Assembly: GCA_005518185.1 (NCBI GenBank) | Contig: RKSN01000002.1 | Coordinates: 62,001 to 126,000, forward strand | DNA from: Chakrabartia godavariana | Lineage (GTDB): Bacteria > Pseudomonadota > Alphaproteobacteria > Sphingomonadales > Sphingomonadaceae | Direction: 5' to 3' | DNA length: 64,000 bases | Shown here: piece after piece, positions 1 through 9,817 of the stretch | How the letters are laid out: each line of letters opens with the position of its first letter | Numbering within the stretch: the stretch's first letter is position 1 | Translations under genes and position numbers: made by a program | The notes under the pieces: generated by a model | What the model saw: only the letters and a program-made list of their open reading frames with translations | Database searches by the model: none | Told to the model about the DNA's origin: nothing

Positions 1-106
1 TGGCGCAGGCACCGTCGGGATTGGCGGGAAGATGGTCGACATTCCGCATCTCAAGCAGGCTGAGGCCATTCTGGCTCGGTCAGCAGCGTTCGCCGACCGC
101 GACTGA
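1..106 (+). CDS. C-terminal end of HpcH/HpaI aldolase / citrate lyase-type CoA ester lyase (partial)
   Basis: The frame is open at the left window edge and ends at TGA 104-106. The 34 visible residues read as the conserved tail of CoA-ester lyases of the HpcH/HpaI aldolase superfamily (citryl-, malyl- or methylmalyl-CoA lyases): a GxGGKMVD stretch, an isoleucine-proline-histidine segment, then an amphipathic helix with AEAILARS. In the family this tail covers the active site of the neighbouring subunit and the enzymes cleave or form C-C bonds on CoA esters. The substrate cannot be told from this fragment. It is followed by 74 bp without a gene and then the alpha/beta hydrolase at 181 on the same strand. 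Confidence 0.6.
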   Translation, partial: GAGTVGIGGKMVDIPHLKQAEAILARSAAFADRD

Positions 107-180
107 GTCGACTCCGGCGCGCCTGCCGTGCATAGTCTGGCACACAGACCCGCACAGCGGGCGCAGGGAGGATGGGGACA

Positions 181-1026
181 GTGAAGATCGAGTCCGGGAC
201 GATGACATTGCCGATCGGGTCTCTCGCGGCTGGAGACAAATTGTTCTGGCAGAGCTGGACGCCGGATGCCCCGCGCGCGGTCGTGCTTCTGGCGCATGGC
301 TATGCCGAACATCTGGGCCGTTATCAGCATGTCGCCGAACGCTTTGCACGGGACGGCATAGCGACGTTCGCCATTGATCATTGGGGCCATGGACGATCCG
401 ACGGCACGCGTGGTTTCGTGCCCCGTTTTGGCGTCTTTCTGGATGGCCTGCGGGCGCTGCACGCGCACATCACCATGCGCAATCCCGACCTGCCCGTCTT
501 TCTTGTCGGCCACAGCATGGGCGGGCTCATCTCTGTCGCCCACCTGCTTGAGGCGCAAGGAAACTTTGCCGGTGCGGTCCTGTCCGGCCCCGCCGTCAAG
601 CCTGCGGAACCCCCATCGGTTGCAACGCGCATCATCGGTCGCCTGCTGTCGCGGATCGCCCCGAAGGCAGGGATCCTTCAGCTTGACTCAGCCGCCGTCA
701 GCCGGGACCCGGCGGTGGTTGCCGCCTATCGCAGCGATCCGCTGGTCCACACCGGCAAGATGAGCGCGCGACTGGCGTCCGAAATGCTCGATACCATGAC
801 GATGGTGCAGGACCGGGCGGGACAGATCACCCTGCCCCTGCTCCTCGTCCATGGCAGCGAAGACCGTCTTGCCTCACCTGTCGGCGCGCGTGAGCTCTTT
901 GAAAAGATCGCCGCCCCCGACAAGGAGTTTCACGACTTTCTCGGGCTCTACCATGAAGTTTTCAATGAGCCGGAGCAGGACGAGGTCCTCGATCTCGTCT
1001 GCACCTGGATCGCAAAGCATATCTGA
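181..1026 (+). CDS. Alpha/beta hydrolase, monoacylglycerol lipase / lysophospholipase type
   Basis: Serine hydrolase of the Hydrolase_4 (monoglyceride lipase-like) family, about 281 residues, the usual length. Counting from the GTG at 181, the nucleophile elbow GHSMG has Ser at about 112, the acid is Asp228 in HGSEDRLA, and the catalytic His is about 258 in LYHEVFNE. The oxyanion-side motif LLAHGYAEHLGRY is near residues 36-48. No signal peptide is visible, so it is probably cytoplasmic or membrane-peripheral. Start: a GGGAGG element at 166-171 directly abuts an ATG at 172 but lies 9 bases before GTG 181, so GTG 181 is preferred; the difference is three residues. Likely role is ester hydrolysis of monoacylglycerols or lysolipids. 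The exact substrate is not known from sequence. Confidence 0.85.
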   Translation: MKIESGTMTLPIGSLAAGDKLFWQSWTPDAPRAVVLLAHGYAEHLGRYQHVAERFARDGIATFAIDHWGHGRSDGTRGFVPRFGVFLDGLRALHAHITMRNPDLPVFLVGHSMGGLISVAHLLEAQGNFAGAVLSGPAVKPAEPPSVATRIIGRLLSRIAPKAGILQLDSAAVSRDPAVVAAYRSDPLVHTGKMSARLASEMLDTMTMVQDRAGQITLPLLLVHGSEDRLASPVGARELFEKIAAPDKEFHDFLGLYHEVFNEPEQDEVLDLVCTWIAKHI

Positions 1027-1048
1027 CATTTTAAACGGAAACCGCTGA

Positions 1049-1984
1049 ATGTATTATCTTTTCGCCTTTGCCGCCCTGTTCGTTGCGGTGCCCGTCCTGC
1101 TCTATGTCGTGGCGCCCGCCACGCTGTTTCGGCAATTTCAGAAGGCCCTGCGGCGCAAGGGCCGCCTGACGCGCAAGACAGTCACTGTGGATGGCGTTGC
1201 ATGGCCCTATCTGGAGGGTGGCCCTGCGGATGCAGAGGTGATCGTGTTCGTCCATGGCTTTGGCGCGGACAAGGACAATTGGGCCTTTGCAGCGCCGCAT
1301 TTCACCGAGAAATATCGACTGATCGCGCCCGACCTGCCCGGCTTTGGCGAAAATGACCTGTCGGCCGACCGCGACTATTCCATTGCTGAACAGACGGCGC
1401 GCCTGATGCGTTTTCTGGACGCGCTGGGCATTGATCGCTGCCATATTGCGGGCAACAGCATGGGCGGCTTCATCGCGCTCCAGACCGCGCTCGACCATGG
1501 CCACCGCCTGACGACGCTCACGCTCCTGAACAATGCGGGCGTGGCAGGTGCCAATGAAAGCGAACTGCAGAAGCTCGCGGCCGAAGGGCAAAGCCCGCTC
1601 GTCATCCGCGCGCCCAGCGATGTCGACCGGCTGCTGTCGTTCGTCGCGCACAAGCCGCGGCCCATTCCCGGCCAGTTCAAGAAGGTGATGTACGCCGAAG
1701 CCAAACGCCGCGAAGCGCTGCTGGACCAGATCTTCTGGGCGATTGCGCAGGATTCGCTCGAAAACCCGGTCAACGACCGCTTGCACGAAGTGAAATGCCC
1801 GACGCTCATTGTCTGGGGCCGCCACGATCGCCTGATTGATGTCAGCGCGGTCGATGTGCTCAAAGACCGCATCAAAGGCAGCGAAGCCGTCGTGTTTGAC
1901 CATGTGGCGCATGTGCCCATGATCGAGGACCCGCAGGCCTTTGCCACCGCCCATCTCGGATTTCTGGAGCGCGCCCGAGCTTAG
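1049..1984 (+). CDS. Membrane-anchored alpha/beta hydrolase (ABHD6 / Moraxella lipase-like)
   Basis: A 311-residue alpha/beta hydrolase, 22 bp downstream of the previous hydrolase and probably cotranscribed with it. Residues 1-22 form one hydrophobic segment without an obvious cleavage site, so an N-terminal membrane anchor is likely. The catalytic triad is visible: Ser137 in GNSMGG, Asp260 in WGRHDRLI, His288 in DHVAHVPM. The HGFGADKDNW motif near residue 70 supplies the oxyanion hole. The order of membrane anchor followed by this hydrolase core resembles ABHD6-type monoacylglycerol lipases and related bacterial lipases (family knowledge). It is not the esterase-D-type S-formylglutathione hydrolase that might be expected beside the formaldehyde dehydrogenase that follows. 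Confidence 0.83.
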   Translation: MYYLFAFAALFVAVPVLLYVVAPATLFRQFQKALRRKGRLTRKTVTVDGVAWPYLEGGPADAEVIVFVHGFGADKDNWAFAAPHFTEKYRLIAPDLPGFGENDLSADRDYSIAEQTARLMRFLDALGIDRCHIAGNSMGGFIALQTALDHGHRLTTLTLLNNAGVAGANESELQKLAAEGQSPLVIRAPSDVDRLLSFVAHKPRPIPGQFKKVMYAEAKRREALLDQIFWAIAQDSLENPVNDRLHEVKCPTLIVWGRHDRLIDVSAVDVLKDRIKGSEAVVFDHVAHVPMIEDPQAFATAHLGFLERARA

Positions 1985-2115
1985 GCCGCGCAGGTCTGCG
2001 TTGACGGGGCAATTTCTTTTTGTAAGCAACGCATACATAAATTCGATTGGTGTTGGACGGCTCGCTTGGGCAAAGCTAGGACGCTGTTTTTAACCGCATA
2101 GGAGGAGAGTCGACC

Positions 2116-3228
<1,113 letters not shown>

Positions 3229-3262
3229 TCGCGCGAATCAAACCAACAAGGAGAGAAAGCAG

Positions 3263-3640
3263 ATGTTCAGTCATATCATGCTGGGTGCCACCGATCTTGC
3301 GGCATCGAAGAAGTTCTATGATGCAACGCTCGGCGCGCTCGGCGTCGGCCCGGGCCATCAGGACGACAAGGGTCGCGTCTTCTACATGACCGAAAGCGGC
3401 ATTTTCGCGATCAGCACGCCGATCAATGGCGAACCCGCCTGCGGTGCCAATGGCGGCACCATTGGTTTCGCGGTCGATTCTCCCGAACAGGCCGATGCCT
3501 GGCACGCCGCGGGCGTCGCCAATGGCGGCACGACCTGTGAAGATCCGCCGGGGGTCCGTGAAGGCGACATGGGCAAGCTCTACCTCGCCTATCTGCGCGA
3601 TCCTTCAGGCAACAAGCTCTGCGCCCTGAAGCGCATGTAA
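3263..3640 (+). CDS. VOC-fold (glyoxalase/bleomycin resistance-like) protein, first of a tandem pair
   Basis: A 125-residue single-module vicinal-oxygen-chelate protein: an N-terminal HIMLGATDLAASKKFYD strand-helix, a central GGTIGF strand and a C-terminal YLRDPSGNKLCALKR block, the usual VOC layout. Of the usual metal ligands, His4 is present but the central His is Thr, so glyoxalase-I-like metal chemistry is uncertain. It lies 34 bp after the formaldehyde dehydrogenase, with GGAGAG upstream of ATG 3263. The next gene is a clear paralogue. The position between formaldehyde and formate oxidation suggests a part in glutathione or C1 chemistry, but this is inference from context only. Confidence 0.8.
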   Translation: MFSHIMLGATDLAASKKFYDATLGALGVGPGHQDDKGRVFYMTESGIFAISTPINGEPACGANGGTIGFAVDSPEQADAWHAAGVANGGTTCEDPPGVREGDMGKLYLAYLRDPSGNKLCALKRM

Positions 3641-3646
3641 TCAGGT

Positions 3647-3666
3647 CGGGGGCCGCTGTGCCCCCG
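3647..3666. terminator. Short GC hairpin between the two VOC genes
   Basis: A perfect 7-bp inverted repeat (CGGGGGC / GCCCCCG) with a 6-nt loop, just after the stop codon of the first VOC gene. There is no T run after it, so full termination is doubtful. It may attenuate transcription or protect the upstream mRNA. Confidence 0.3.
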
Positions 3667-3696
3667 TCCACTCCTCCAGAGACCGGAAAATAATAG

Positions 3697-4077
3697 ATGT
3701 TCACGCATATCTGCGTCGCGGCGCAAGACCTTGATGTTTCCAAGAAATTTTATGACGCAGCACTCGCGCCGCTCGGCGTGGCGAGCATCGGGCAGGTCAA
3801 TGACCGCACCTGCGTCTACGCGACGCAAACGGGCAAGCTGCTCGTCATGAAGCCGGCCGACGGCAACGCGGCCTCGCATTCCAATGGCGGTACAATCGGG
3901 TTCCAGGCGCCGGACAAGGCAGCCGTTGACGCGTTCCACGCCGCCGGCATCGCCAATGGCGGCACCGACGAAGGCGCCCCCGGCAACCGCGCTGGCGCTC
4001 CGGGCAACCCCTATGGTGCCTATCTGCGCGATCCGGTCGGCAACAAGATCTGCGCGTTCGCGCCGCCGGAAGCCTGA
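3697..4077 (+). CDS. VOC-fold (glyoxalase/bleomycin resistance-like) protein, second of a tandem pair
   Basis: A 126-residue paralogue of the preceding VOC protein, sharing the N-terminal DLDVSKKFYDAALAPLG segment, the central GGTIGF strand and the C-terminal YLRDPVGNKICAF block. The pair probably arose by local duplication, and the products could form a hetero- or homodimer as VOC proteins commonly do (family knowledge). The stop lies 5 bp before fdsG, so it is likely in the same transcript as the formate dehydrogenase operon. The substrate is unknown. Confidence 0.8.
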   Translation: MFTHICVAAQDLDVSKKFYDAALAPLGVASIGQVNDRTCVYATQTGKLLVMKPADGNAASHSNGGTIGFQAPDKAAVDAFHAAGIANGGTDEGAPGNRAGAPGNPYGAYLRDPVGNKICAFAPPEA

Positions 4078-4082
4078 TTGAC

Positions 4083-4490
4083 ATGACCCTCGCTGACATC
4101 CTTGCCGTCCATCAGGACCGCGAAGGAGCCCTGCTCCCCATCCTGCACGATGTGCAGGCGGCGTTCGGCCATGTCAGCGAGGACCATATCCGCGCCATCG
4201 CACACGCGCTCAATCTGACGCGCGCCGAAGTGCATGGCGTGGTCAGCTTCTATCACGACTATCGGTCCACGCCCGAGCCACGCCCGGTCATCAAGCTGTG
4301 TCGGGCCGAAGCCTGTCAGGCGCGCGGCGTTGACGCTCTGGTCGACACCATAACACCGAACGCTGCGGTCAAGATCGAGACCGTCTATTGCCTTGGGCTG
4401 TGTTCGGTCGGCCCCGCTGCGATGATCGGGACAGACGTCCACGCCCGCCTCGACGCAACGAAATTGGACGCGCTGGTCAAATCGCTATGA
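4083..4490 (+). CDS. fdsG: NAD-dependent formate dehydrogenase, gamma subunit
   Basis: A 135-residue thioredoxin-like [2Fe-2S] protein homologous to NuoE of complex I. The four cluster ligands are visible: Cys73 and Cys78 (CRAEAC) and Cys103 and Cys107 (CLGLC). In soluble molybdenum formate dehydrogenases this subunit pairs with FdsB to form the NADH-side electron module. It overlaps fdsB by 4 bp (ATGA at 4487-4490), which indicates translational coupling. It is cytoplasmic and has no signal peptide. Confidence 0.95.
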   Translation: MTLADILAVHQDREGALLPILHDVQAAFGHVSEDHIRAIAHALNLTRAEVHGVVSFYHDYRSTPEPRPVIKLCRAEACQARGVDALVDTITPNAAVKIETVYCLGLCSVGPAAMIGTDVHARLDATKLDALVKSL

Positions 4491-5950
4491 AAGTTCGCAT
4501 TTCAGACGACGCGCTGGCTCTCGCCTGCGGCGCAGACGCGGTCGCCACGGCCTTTGCCGATGCGGGTGCCGAGGTGGAGCGCGTGTCATCCTGGGGCATG
4601 CACTGGCTGGAACCGCTGGTTGAGATCAACGGGATCGGGTTCGGACCTGTCACCGCCGCAGATGTTGCAGAAATTCTGAATGGCGGGGCCGACGCCCTGT
4701 GCATCGGGCCGATCGCCGCCCATCCCTTCATCGCGCGACAGCAGCGCCTGACCTTCGCACGCGCGGGCAAGACACGCCCGCTCAGCCTTGACGACTATTA
4801 TGCAACCGGCGGCTGGCAGGGCCTCGCCAAGGCGCGCGAGATTGGGCCTTCGGCGACCATCGATGCCGTTCTCGCCTCCGGCCTGCGCGGCCGTGGTGGC
4901 GCGGGCTTCCCGGCCGGTATCAAGTGGCGCACCGTTGCGGGCGCCAGTGCCAACCAGAAATACATCGTCTGCAATGCTGATGAAGGCGACAGCGGCACCT
5001 TTGCCGACCGGATGGTGATGGAGGGCGATCCCTTCATGCTGATCGAGGGCATGGCGATTGCAGGCCATGCTGTCGGCGCGACCAAGGGCTATGTCTATAT
5101 CCGGTCTGAATATCCGCACGCTATCGCGAAGATGGAGGCAGCGGTCAAAGCCTGTGCGCATCTGATTGCGCCGTTCGACGTCGAAGTCCGTGTCGGCGCA
5201 GGCGCCTATGTGTGCGGCGAAGAAACCTCGCTGCTCAACTCGCTGGAAGGCAAGCGCGGCGAAGTGCGGGCCAAGCCCCCTCTCCCCGCGCTCGAAGGCC
5301 TGTTTGGAAAGCCGACCGTCGTCAACAACGTCCTGACGCTGGCCACCGTTCCCTGGGTCATGGCCAATGGCGCGGAAGCCTATGCCGCTTATGGCATGGG
5401 CCGGTCGCGCGGCACGATGCCCATCCAGATTGCGGGCAATGTGAAACATGGCGGCCTGTTCGAAACCGCCTTTGGCATCACCTTGGGCGAACTCGTGACG
5501 GACATCGGCGGCGGCACGGACAGCGGGCGGCCCGTCCGCGCGGTGCAGGTCGGCGGCCCCTTGGGCGCCTATCACCCGCCGAGCCAGTTCGACACACCGT
5601 TCGACTATGAAGCCTTCACCGGCATTGACGGCCTGATCGGGCATGGCGGCCTTGTCGTGTTTGACGACCAGGTCGACATGGCCAGGCAGGCGCGCTTTGC
5701 GATGGAATTCTGTGCGGCCGAAAGCTGCGGCAAATGCACCCCCTGCCGCCTTGGCTCGACGCGCGGGACGGAAACGCTCGACCGGGTTCTGGCCGGCGAG
5801 AATGTCGACGCGAACCTCGCCCTCATCGAAGACCTGTGCGACACGATGAAGTTCGGGTCGCTCTGCGCCCTTGGCGGTTTCACCCCCTATCCGGTGATGT
5901 CCGCCATCACTCACTTCCGCGAAGATTTTGTGGTAAGGACCAAGGCATGA
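4487..5950 (+). CDS. fdsB: NAD-dependent formate dehydrogenase, beta subunit (NuoF-like)
   Basis: A 487-residue subunit that carries FMN, the NAD(H) site and one [4Fe-4S] cluster and passes electrons from formate to NAD+. Visible motifs are the NADH/FMN-binding GRGGAGFPAG, DEGDSGTF and GAGAYVCGEETSLLNSLEG blocks, and the C-terminal cluster motif ESCGKCTPCRLG. The start is the ATG of the 4-bp ATGA overlap with fdsG; longer versions of the frame run through the fdsG coding region and are rejected. The stop overlaps the fdsA start in the same way (5947-5950). Confidence 0.95.
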   Translation: MKVRISDDALALACGADAVATAFADAGAEVERVSSWGMHWLEPLVEINGIGFGPVTAADVAEILNGGADALCIGPIAAHPFIARQQRLTFARAGKTRPLSLDDYYATGGWQGLAKAREIGPSATIDAVLASGLRGRGGAGFPAGIKWRTVAGASANQKYIVCNADEGDSGTFADRMVMEGDPFMLIEGMAIAGHAVGATKGYVYIRSEYPHAIAKMEAAVKACAHLIAPFDVEVRVGAGAYVCGEETSLLNSLEGKRGEVRAKPPLPALEGLFGKPTVVNNVLTLATVPWVMANGAEAYAAYGMGRSRGTMPIQIAGNVKHGGLFETAFGITLGELVTDIGGGTDSGRPVRAVQVGGPLGAYHPPSQFDTPFDYEAFTGIDGLIGHGGLVVFDDQVDMARQARFAMEFCAAESCGKCTPCRLGSTRGTETLDRVLAGENVDANLALIEDLCDTMKFGSLCALGGFTPYPVMSAITHFREDFVVRTKA

Positions 5951-8790
5951 CGTATCAGCCGCAAGCCGATTTCGGGACGCCGGCCTCACGGTCGGACGAA
6001 CAGGTCACGCTGACCATCGATGGTCGCGAAGTCACCGTGCCCGCAGGCACGTCGGTCATGCGTGCTGCGTCTGAACAGGGCACGTCGATCCCGAAGCTCT
6101 GCGCAACCGACAGCCTTGCCTCATTCGGCTCCTGCCGTCTTTGCCTTGTCGAGATCGAAGGCCGTCGCGGCACGCCGGCGAGCTGCACGACGCCGGTCGA
6201 GCCCGGCATGGTCGTAAAGACGCAGACGCCGCATCTCGCCAAGCTTCGCAAGGGCGTGATGGAGCTCTACATCTCCGATCACCCGCTCGACTGCCTGACA
6301 TGTGCGGCCAATGGTGATTGTGAACTGCAGGATCAGGCGGGCGCTGTGGGTCTGCGCGATGTGCGCTATGCGGCAGATGCGACGCATCTTGGCCAGACCA
6401 AGGACCATTCCAACCCCTATTTCGACTTTGATCCGTCAAAGTGCATCGTCTGTTCGCGCTGCGTGCGCGCCTGCGACGAAGTGCAAGGCACGCTCGCGCT
6501 GACCGTGCAGGGTCGCGGCTTCGGGTCGAAGATTTCGGCTGGGCTGTCCTCCGACAATTTCCTCGGATCAGAATGCGTGTCCTGCGGTGCCTGCGTGCAG
6601 GCCTGCCCGACGGCCACACTCGTCGAGAAGAAGGTCGTCGAGATCGGCACACCCGAACGTTCGGTCGTCACCACCTGCGCCTATTGCGGCGTCGGCTGCA
6701 CCTTCCGCGCCGAAATGCGCGGCGAACAGCTCGTCCGCATGGTGCCGTGGAAGGACGGCAAGGCCAATCGCGGGCACAGCTGCGTCAAGGGCCGGTTCGC
6801 CTGGGGCTATGCCCAGCATCAGGACCGCATCCTGAAGCCGATGATCCGCGCCTCGATCGACCAGCCGTGGCGCGAAGTCGAATGGGATGAGGCCTTTGCC
6901 TATGCCGCGTCCGAACTGAAGCGCATTTCCGCAAAATACGGCAAGCACGCGCTTGGCGGCATCACCTCCAGCCGCTGCACCAATGAAGAGACCTTCCTTG
7001 TCCAGAAGCTGGTGCGTGCCGGGTTCGGCAACAACAATGTCGATACCTGCGCCCGCGTCTGCCATTCGCCGACCGGCTATGGCCTGAAGACGACGTTCGG
7101 TACGTCAGCTGGCACGCAGGACTTTGACAGCGTCGAAGACAGCGACGTCATCCTCGTCATCGGTGCGAACCCGACCGACGGCCATCCTGTCTTCGCCAGC
7201 CGAATGAAAAAGCGGCTGCGGCAGGGCGCGAAGCTGATCGTCATCGATCCGCGTCGGACCGACCTGGTCCGCTCCCCGCATATCGAAGCGCAGCATCACT
7301 TGGCGCTCCGCCCCGGCACCAATGTCGCGGTTCTCACCGCAATAGCGCACACGATCGTGACCGAGGGCCTCGTCGACGAAGCCTTTGTCCGTGAACGCTG
7401 CGACTGGGACGAATATCGCGAATGGGCCGATTTCGTCTCGCAGGCGCGCAACAGCCCGGAAATGCTTGAGCCGGTCACGCAGGTGCCTGCGGCGGAACTT
7501 CGCGCGGCGGCCCGCCTCTACGCGACCGGCGGCAATGGCGCGATCTATTACGGCCTTGGTGTTACCGAGCACTCGCAAGGCTCCTCGACCGTCATGGCTA
7601 TTGCCAACCTTGCGATGGCGACCGGCAACATCGGCCGCCGCGGCGTCGGTGTGAACCCGCTGCGCGGCCAGAACAACGTGCAGGGCGCGTGCGACATGGG
7701 CAGCTTCCCGCACGAGCTTTCGGGCTACCGCCACATTTCCGACGGGGAAACCCGCCGCCTGTTTGAAGGCGAATGGGGCGTTCCGCTCGACCCGGAGCCG
7801 GGCCTGCGCATCCCCAACATGCTCGACGCCGCAACCGATGGCGTGTTCAAAGCGCTTTACGTGCAGGGTGAGGACATTCTTCAGTCCGATCCGAACACCA
7901 AGCACGTCGCCGCCGGCCTCGCGGCGATGGAATGCGTGATCGTCCACGACCTGTTCCTGAATGAGACCGCGAACTACGCGCACATCTTCCTGCCGGGTTC
8001 GACCTTCCTTGAGAAGAACGGCACCTTCACCAATGCCGAACGGCGCATCCAGCCGGTCCGCAAGGTAATGACGCCGCTCAACGGCCTGGAAGACTGGGAA
8101 GTCACGCAGGAACTCGCGCGCGCGATGGGCCTCGACTGGAATTACGCCCACCCGTCCGAGATCATGGATGAGATTGCGCGCCTGACCCCGAGCTTCAAGG
8201 GCGTCAGCTTCGACCGTCTGGATCAGGAAGGCTCGCTCCAATGGCCGGTCAACGACGCCGCGCCCGATGGTTCCCCCATCATGCACATTGACGGCTTTGT
8301 GCGCGGTAAGGGCAAGTTCGTCGTGACCGACTATGTCCCGACCGACGAGAAGACCGGCCCGCGCTTCCCGCTGCTGCTCACCACCGGGCGCATCCTCAGC
8401 CAGTATAATGTCGGCGCGCAGACCCGGCGCACGGACAATGTCCTGTGGCATGAGGAAGACCTGCTCGAAATCCATCCGGTCGACGCCGAAGATCGCGGCA
8501 TCAAGGACGGCGACTGGGTCAAGCTTGCGAGCCGTGCCGGAGAAACGACCCTGCGCGCGACGGTGACCGAGCGCGTGGCGCCGGGTGTGGTCTACACGAC
8601 CTTCCACCACCCGCTGACACAGGCGAATGTCGTCACCACCGACTATTCGGACTGGGCGACCAACTGCCCCGAATATAAGGTGACGGCCGTCCAGATCAGC
8701 CCGTCCAACGGCCCGACCGACTGGCAGGAAGACTATGAGGCGCAGGCCCGCCGTTCGCGCCGCATCGCCGAAGCCGAGGCGGCCGAATGA
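5947..8790 (+). CDS. fdsA: NAD-dependent formate dehydrogenase, catalytic alpha subunit (molybdopterin)
   Basis: A 947-residue catalytic subunit that oxidises formate to CO2 at a bis-molybdopterin-guanine-dinucleotide Mo centre. The N-terminal part is NuoG-like: a [2Fe-2S] ferredoxin domain (GSCRLCLVEIEG), a His-Cys cluster (HPLDCLTC...C) and two [4Fe-4S] motifs (CIVCSRCVRAC and CVSCGACVQAC). The catalytic part starts with the CAYCGVGC cluster. The Mo ligand is a cysteine (about Cys372, in RVCHSPTGYG), not selenocysteine, followed by the expected His. A C-terminal dinucleotide-binding domain closes the chain. It is a cytoplasmic complex with FdsB, FdsG and FdsD. The real start is ATG 5947, overlapping the fdsB stop by 4 bp. 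Confidence 0.96.
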   Translation: MTYQPQADFGTPASRSDEQVTLTIDGREVTVPAGTSVMRAASEQGTSIPKLCATDSLASFGSCRLCLVEIEGRRGTPASCTTPVEPGMVVKTQTPHLAKLRKGVMELYISDHPLDCLTCAANGDCELQDQAGAVGLRDVRYAADATHLGQTKDHSNPYFDFDPSKCIVCSRCVRACDEVQGTLALTVQGRGFGSKISAGLSSDNFLGSECVSCGACVQACPTATLVEKKVVEIGTPERSVVTTCAYCGVGCTFRAEMRGEQLVRMVPWKDGKANRGHSCVKGRFAWGYAQHQDRILKPMIRASIDQPWREVEWDEAFAYAASELKRISAKYGKHALGGITSSRCTNEETFLVQKLVRAGFGNNNVDTCARVCHSPTGYGLKTTFGTSAGTQDFDSVEDSDVILVIGANPTDGHPVFASRMKKRLRQGAKLIVIDPRRTDLVRSPHIEAQHHLALRPGTNVAVLTAIAHTIVTEGLVDEAFVRERCDWDEYREWADFVSQARNSPEMLEPVTQVPAAELRAAARLYATGGNGAIYYGLGVTEHSQGSSTVMAIANLAMATGNIGRRGVGVNPLRGQNNVQGACDMGSFPHELSGYRHISDGETRRLFEGEWGVPLDPEPGLRIPNMLDAATDGVFKALYVQGEDILQSDPNTKHVAAGLAAMECVIVHDLFLNETANYAHIFLPGSTFLEKNGTFTNAERRIQPVRKVMTPLNGLEDWEVTQELARAMGLDWNYAHPSEIMDEIARLTPSFKGVSFDRLDQEGSLQWPVNDAAPDGSPIMHIDGFVRGKGKFVVTDYVPTDEKTGPRFPLLLTTGRILSQYNVGAQTRRTDNVLWHEEDLLEIHPVDAEDRGIKDGDWVKLASRAGETTLRATVTERVAPGVVYTTFHHPLTQANVVTTDYSDWATNCPEYKVTAVQISPSNGPTDWQEDYEAQARRSRRIAEAEAAE

Positions 8791-8993
8791 GCAGCACGCT
8801 CGACAATCTGGTCCGCATGGCCAACCAGATCGCCGCCAACCTGCAGCATGAGCCGGACCCGGCGGCGGCGACAGCCGAGCACATCCATCTGTTCTGGGAC
8901 CCGCGCATGAAGCGCATGATCTTCGATCATGACGGCACTGGCCTCTCCCCCGATGCGGCCAAGGCCATTGCGGCCCTCAAAGCGAGCGCGTGA
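8787..8993 (+). CDS. fdsD: Formate dehydrogenase, delta subunit
   Basis: A 68-residue protein with the FdsD signature: an N-terminal helix LVRMANQIAANLQ, then HIHLFWDPRMKRMI, and a short C-terminal helix. FdsD is a small non-redox subunit needed for assembly or stability of soluble formate dehydrogenases (family knowledge). It overlaps fdsA (ATGA at 8787-8790) and fdhD (GTGA at 8990-8993), so the whole block is translationally coupled. In Cupriavidus and Rhodobacter the order is fdsG-B-A-C(fdhD)-D; here fdsD precedes fdhD. Confidence 0.92.
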   Translation: MSSTLDNLVRMANQIAANLQHEPDPAAATAEHIHLFWDPRMKRMIFDHDGTGLSPDAAKAIAALKASA

Positions 8994-9766
8994 CCGACAG
9001 CAGCGCGACCATCCCGGTCCGCCGGCTGACCCCGACCGACAGTACACCGGCCGAACGCACCCTGCCGGTCGAAATGCCGATTGCCGTCGAATATAACGGC
9101 ATCGGCTATGCCGTGATGATGGCGACGCCGACCGACCTCGACGATTTTGCCATCGGCTTCTCCTTGTCGGAACGCATCGTGACCCGGGCGGACGAGGTGC
9201 AGGCCATCCATGCCCATGAGACGCCAAAAGGCATCGTGCTGCGCATCACCATCGCGCAGGATCGGATGGAACCGATGCTGGAGCGTGTCCGCGTGCGCGT
9301 ATCCGAAAGCAGTTGCGGCCTGTGCGGGCTGGAGAACCTTGAACAGGTCGCCCGCCCCCTGCCCCCGATATCCGCGCATCTCGACGTTGCACCGTCCGCC
9401 ATCTTCGCCGCGCTGGAACGCCTGCGAGACCATCAGCCGCTCAACAAGGCAACGGGCGGCGCCCATGCCGCCGCCTTCTGCGCGCCGGATGGATCGATCC
9501 TTCATGCCCGTGAGGATGTTGGCCGCCACTGCGCGCTCGACAAGCTGATCGGCGCACTGGCAGCCGCCAGAATCTCCCCAGCGGAGGGCTTCATTCTGCT
9601 CTCTTCCCGGTGCAGCTATGAGCTCGTTGAAAAGACCGTCATCGCGGGCTGCCCGCTGCTGGTCACCATCTCGACCGCGACGACGCTGGCTGCCGAGCGC
9701 GCCAAGGCAGCAGGCCTGACGCTCATCGCGCTGGCCCGCAGCGATGCGATGCTGCGGCTCGGCTGA
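8990..9766 (+). CDS. fdhD: Formate dehydrogenase accessory sulfurtransferase FdhD
   Basis: A 258-residue FdhD/FdsC family protein. It transfers sulfur from a cysteine desulfurase to the molybdenum cofactor before insertion into formate dehydrogenase. The CxxC motif is visible as Cys109/Cys112 in SSCGLCG, and the family blocks DDFAIGFSLSE, DVGRHCALDK and SSRCSYELVEK are present. It starts at a GTG that overlaps the fdsD stop by 4 bp. It is the last member of the coupled fds operon; the next gene begins 51 bp further on. Confidence 0.95.
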   Translation: MTDSSATIPVRRLTPTDSTPAERTLPVEMPIAVEYNGIGYAVMMATPTDLDDFAIGFSLSERIVTRADEVQAIHAHETPKGIVLRITIAQDRMEPMLERVRVRVSESSCGLCGLENLEQVARPLPPISAHLDVAPSAIFAALERLRDHQPLNKATGGAHAAAFCAPDGSILHAREDVGRHCALDKLIGALAAARISPAEGFILLSSRCSYELVEKTVIAGCPLLVTISTATTLAAERAKAAGLTLIALARSDAMLRLG

Positions 9767-9817
9767 GCAACGACAAAGCCGGTGGCAGTCCGCGCCATTC
9801 CCGACTAGGGACGGCCC

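Noticed and set aside
181-1984. One of the two alpha/beta hydrolases as the missing S-formylglutathione hydrolase
   Set aside because: Both have lipase-type architecture (monoglyceride lipase-like and membrane-anchored ABHD6-like) rather than the esterase-D family pattern.
3647-3666. Hairpin between the VOC genes as a full terminator
   Set aside because: There is no T run and the downstream VOC gene has no obvious promoter of its own, so read-through seems more likely; kept only as a weak site.
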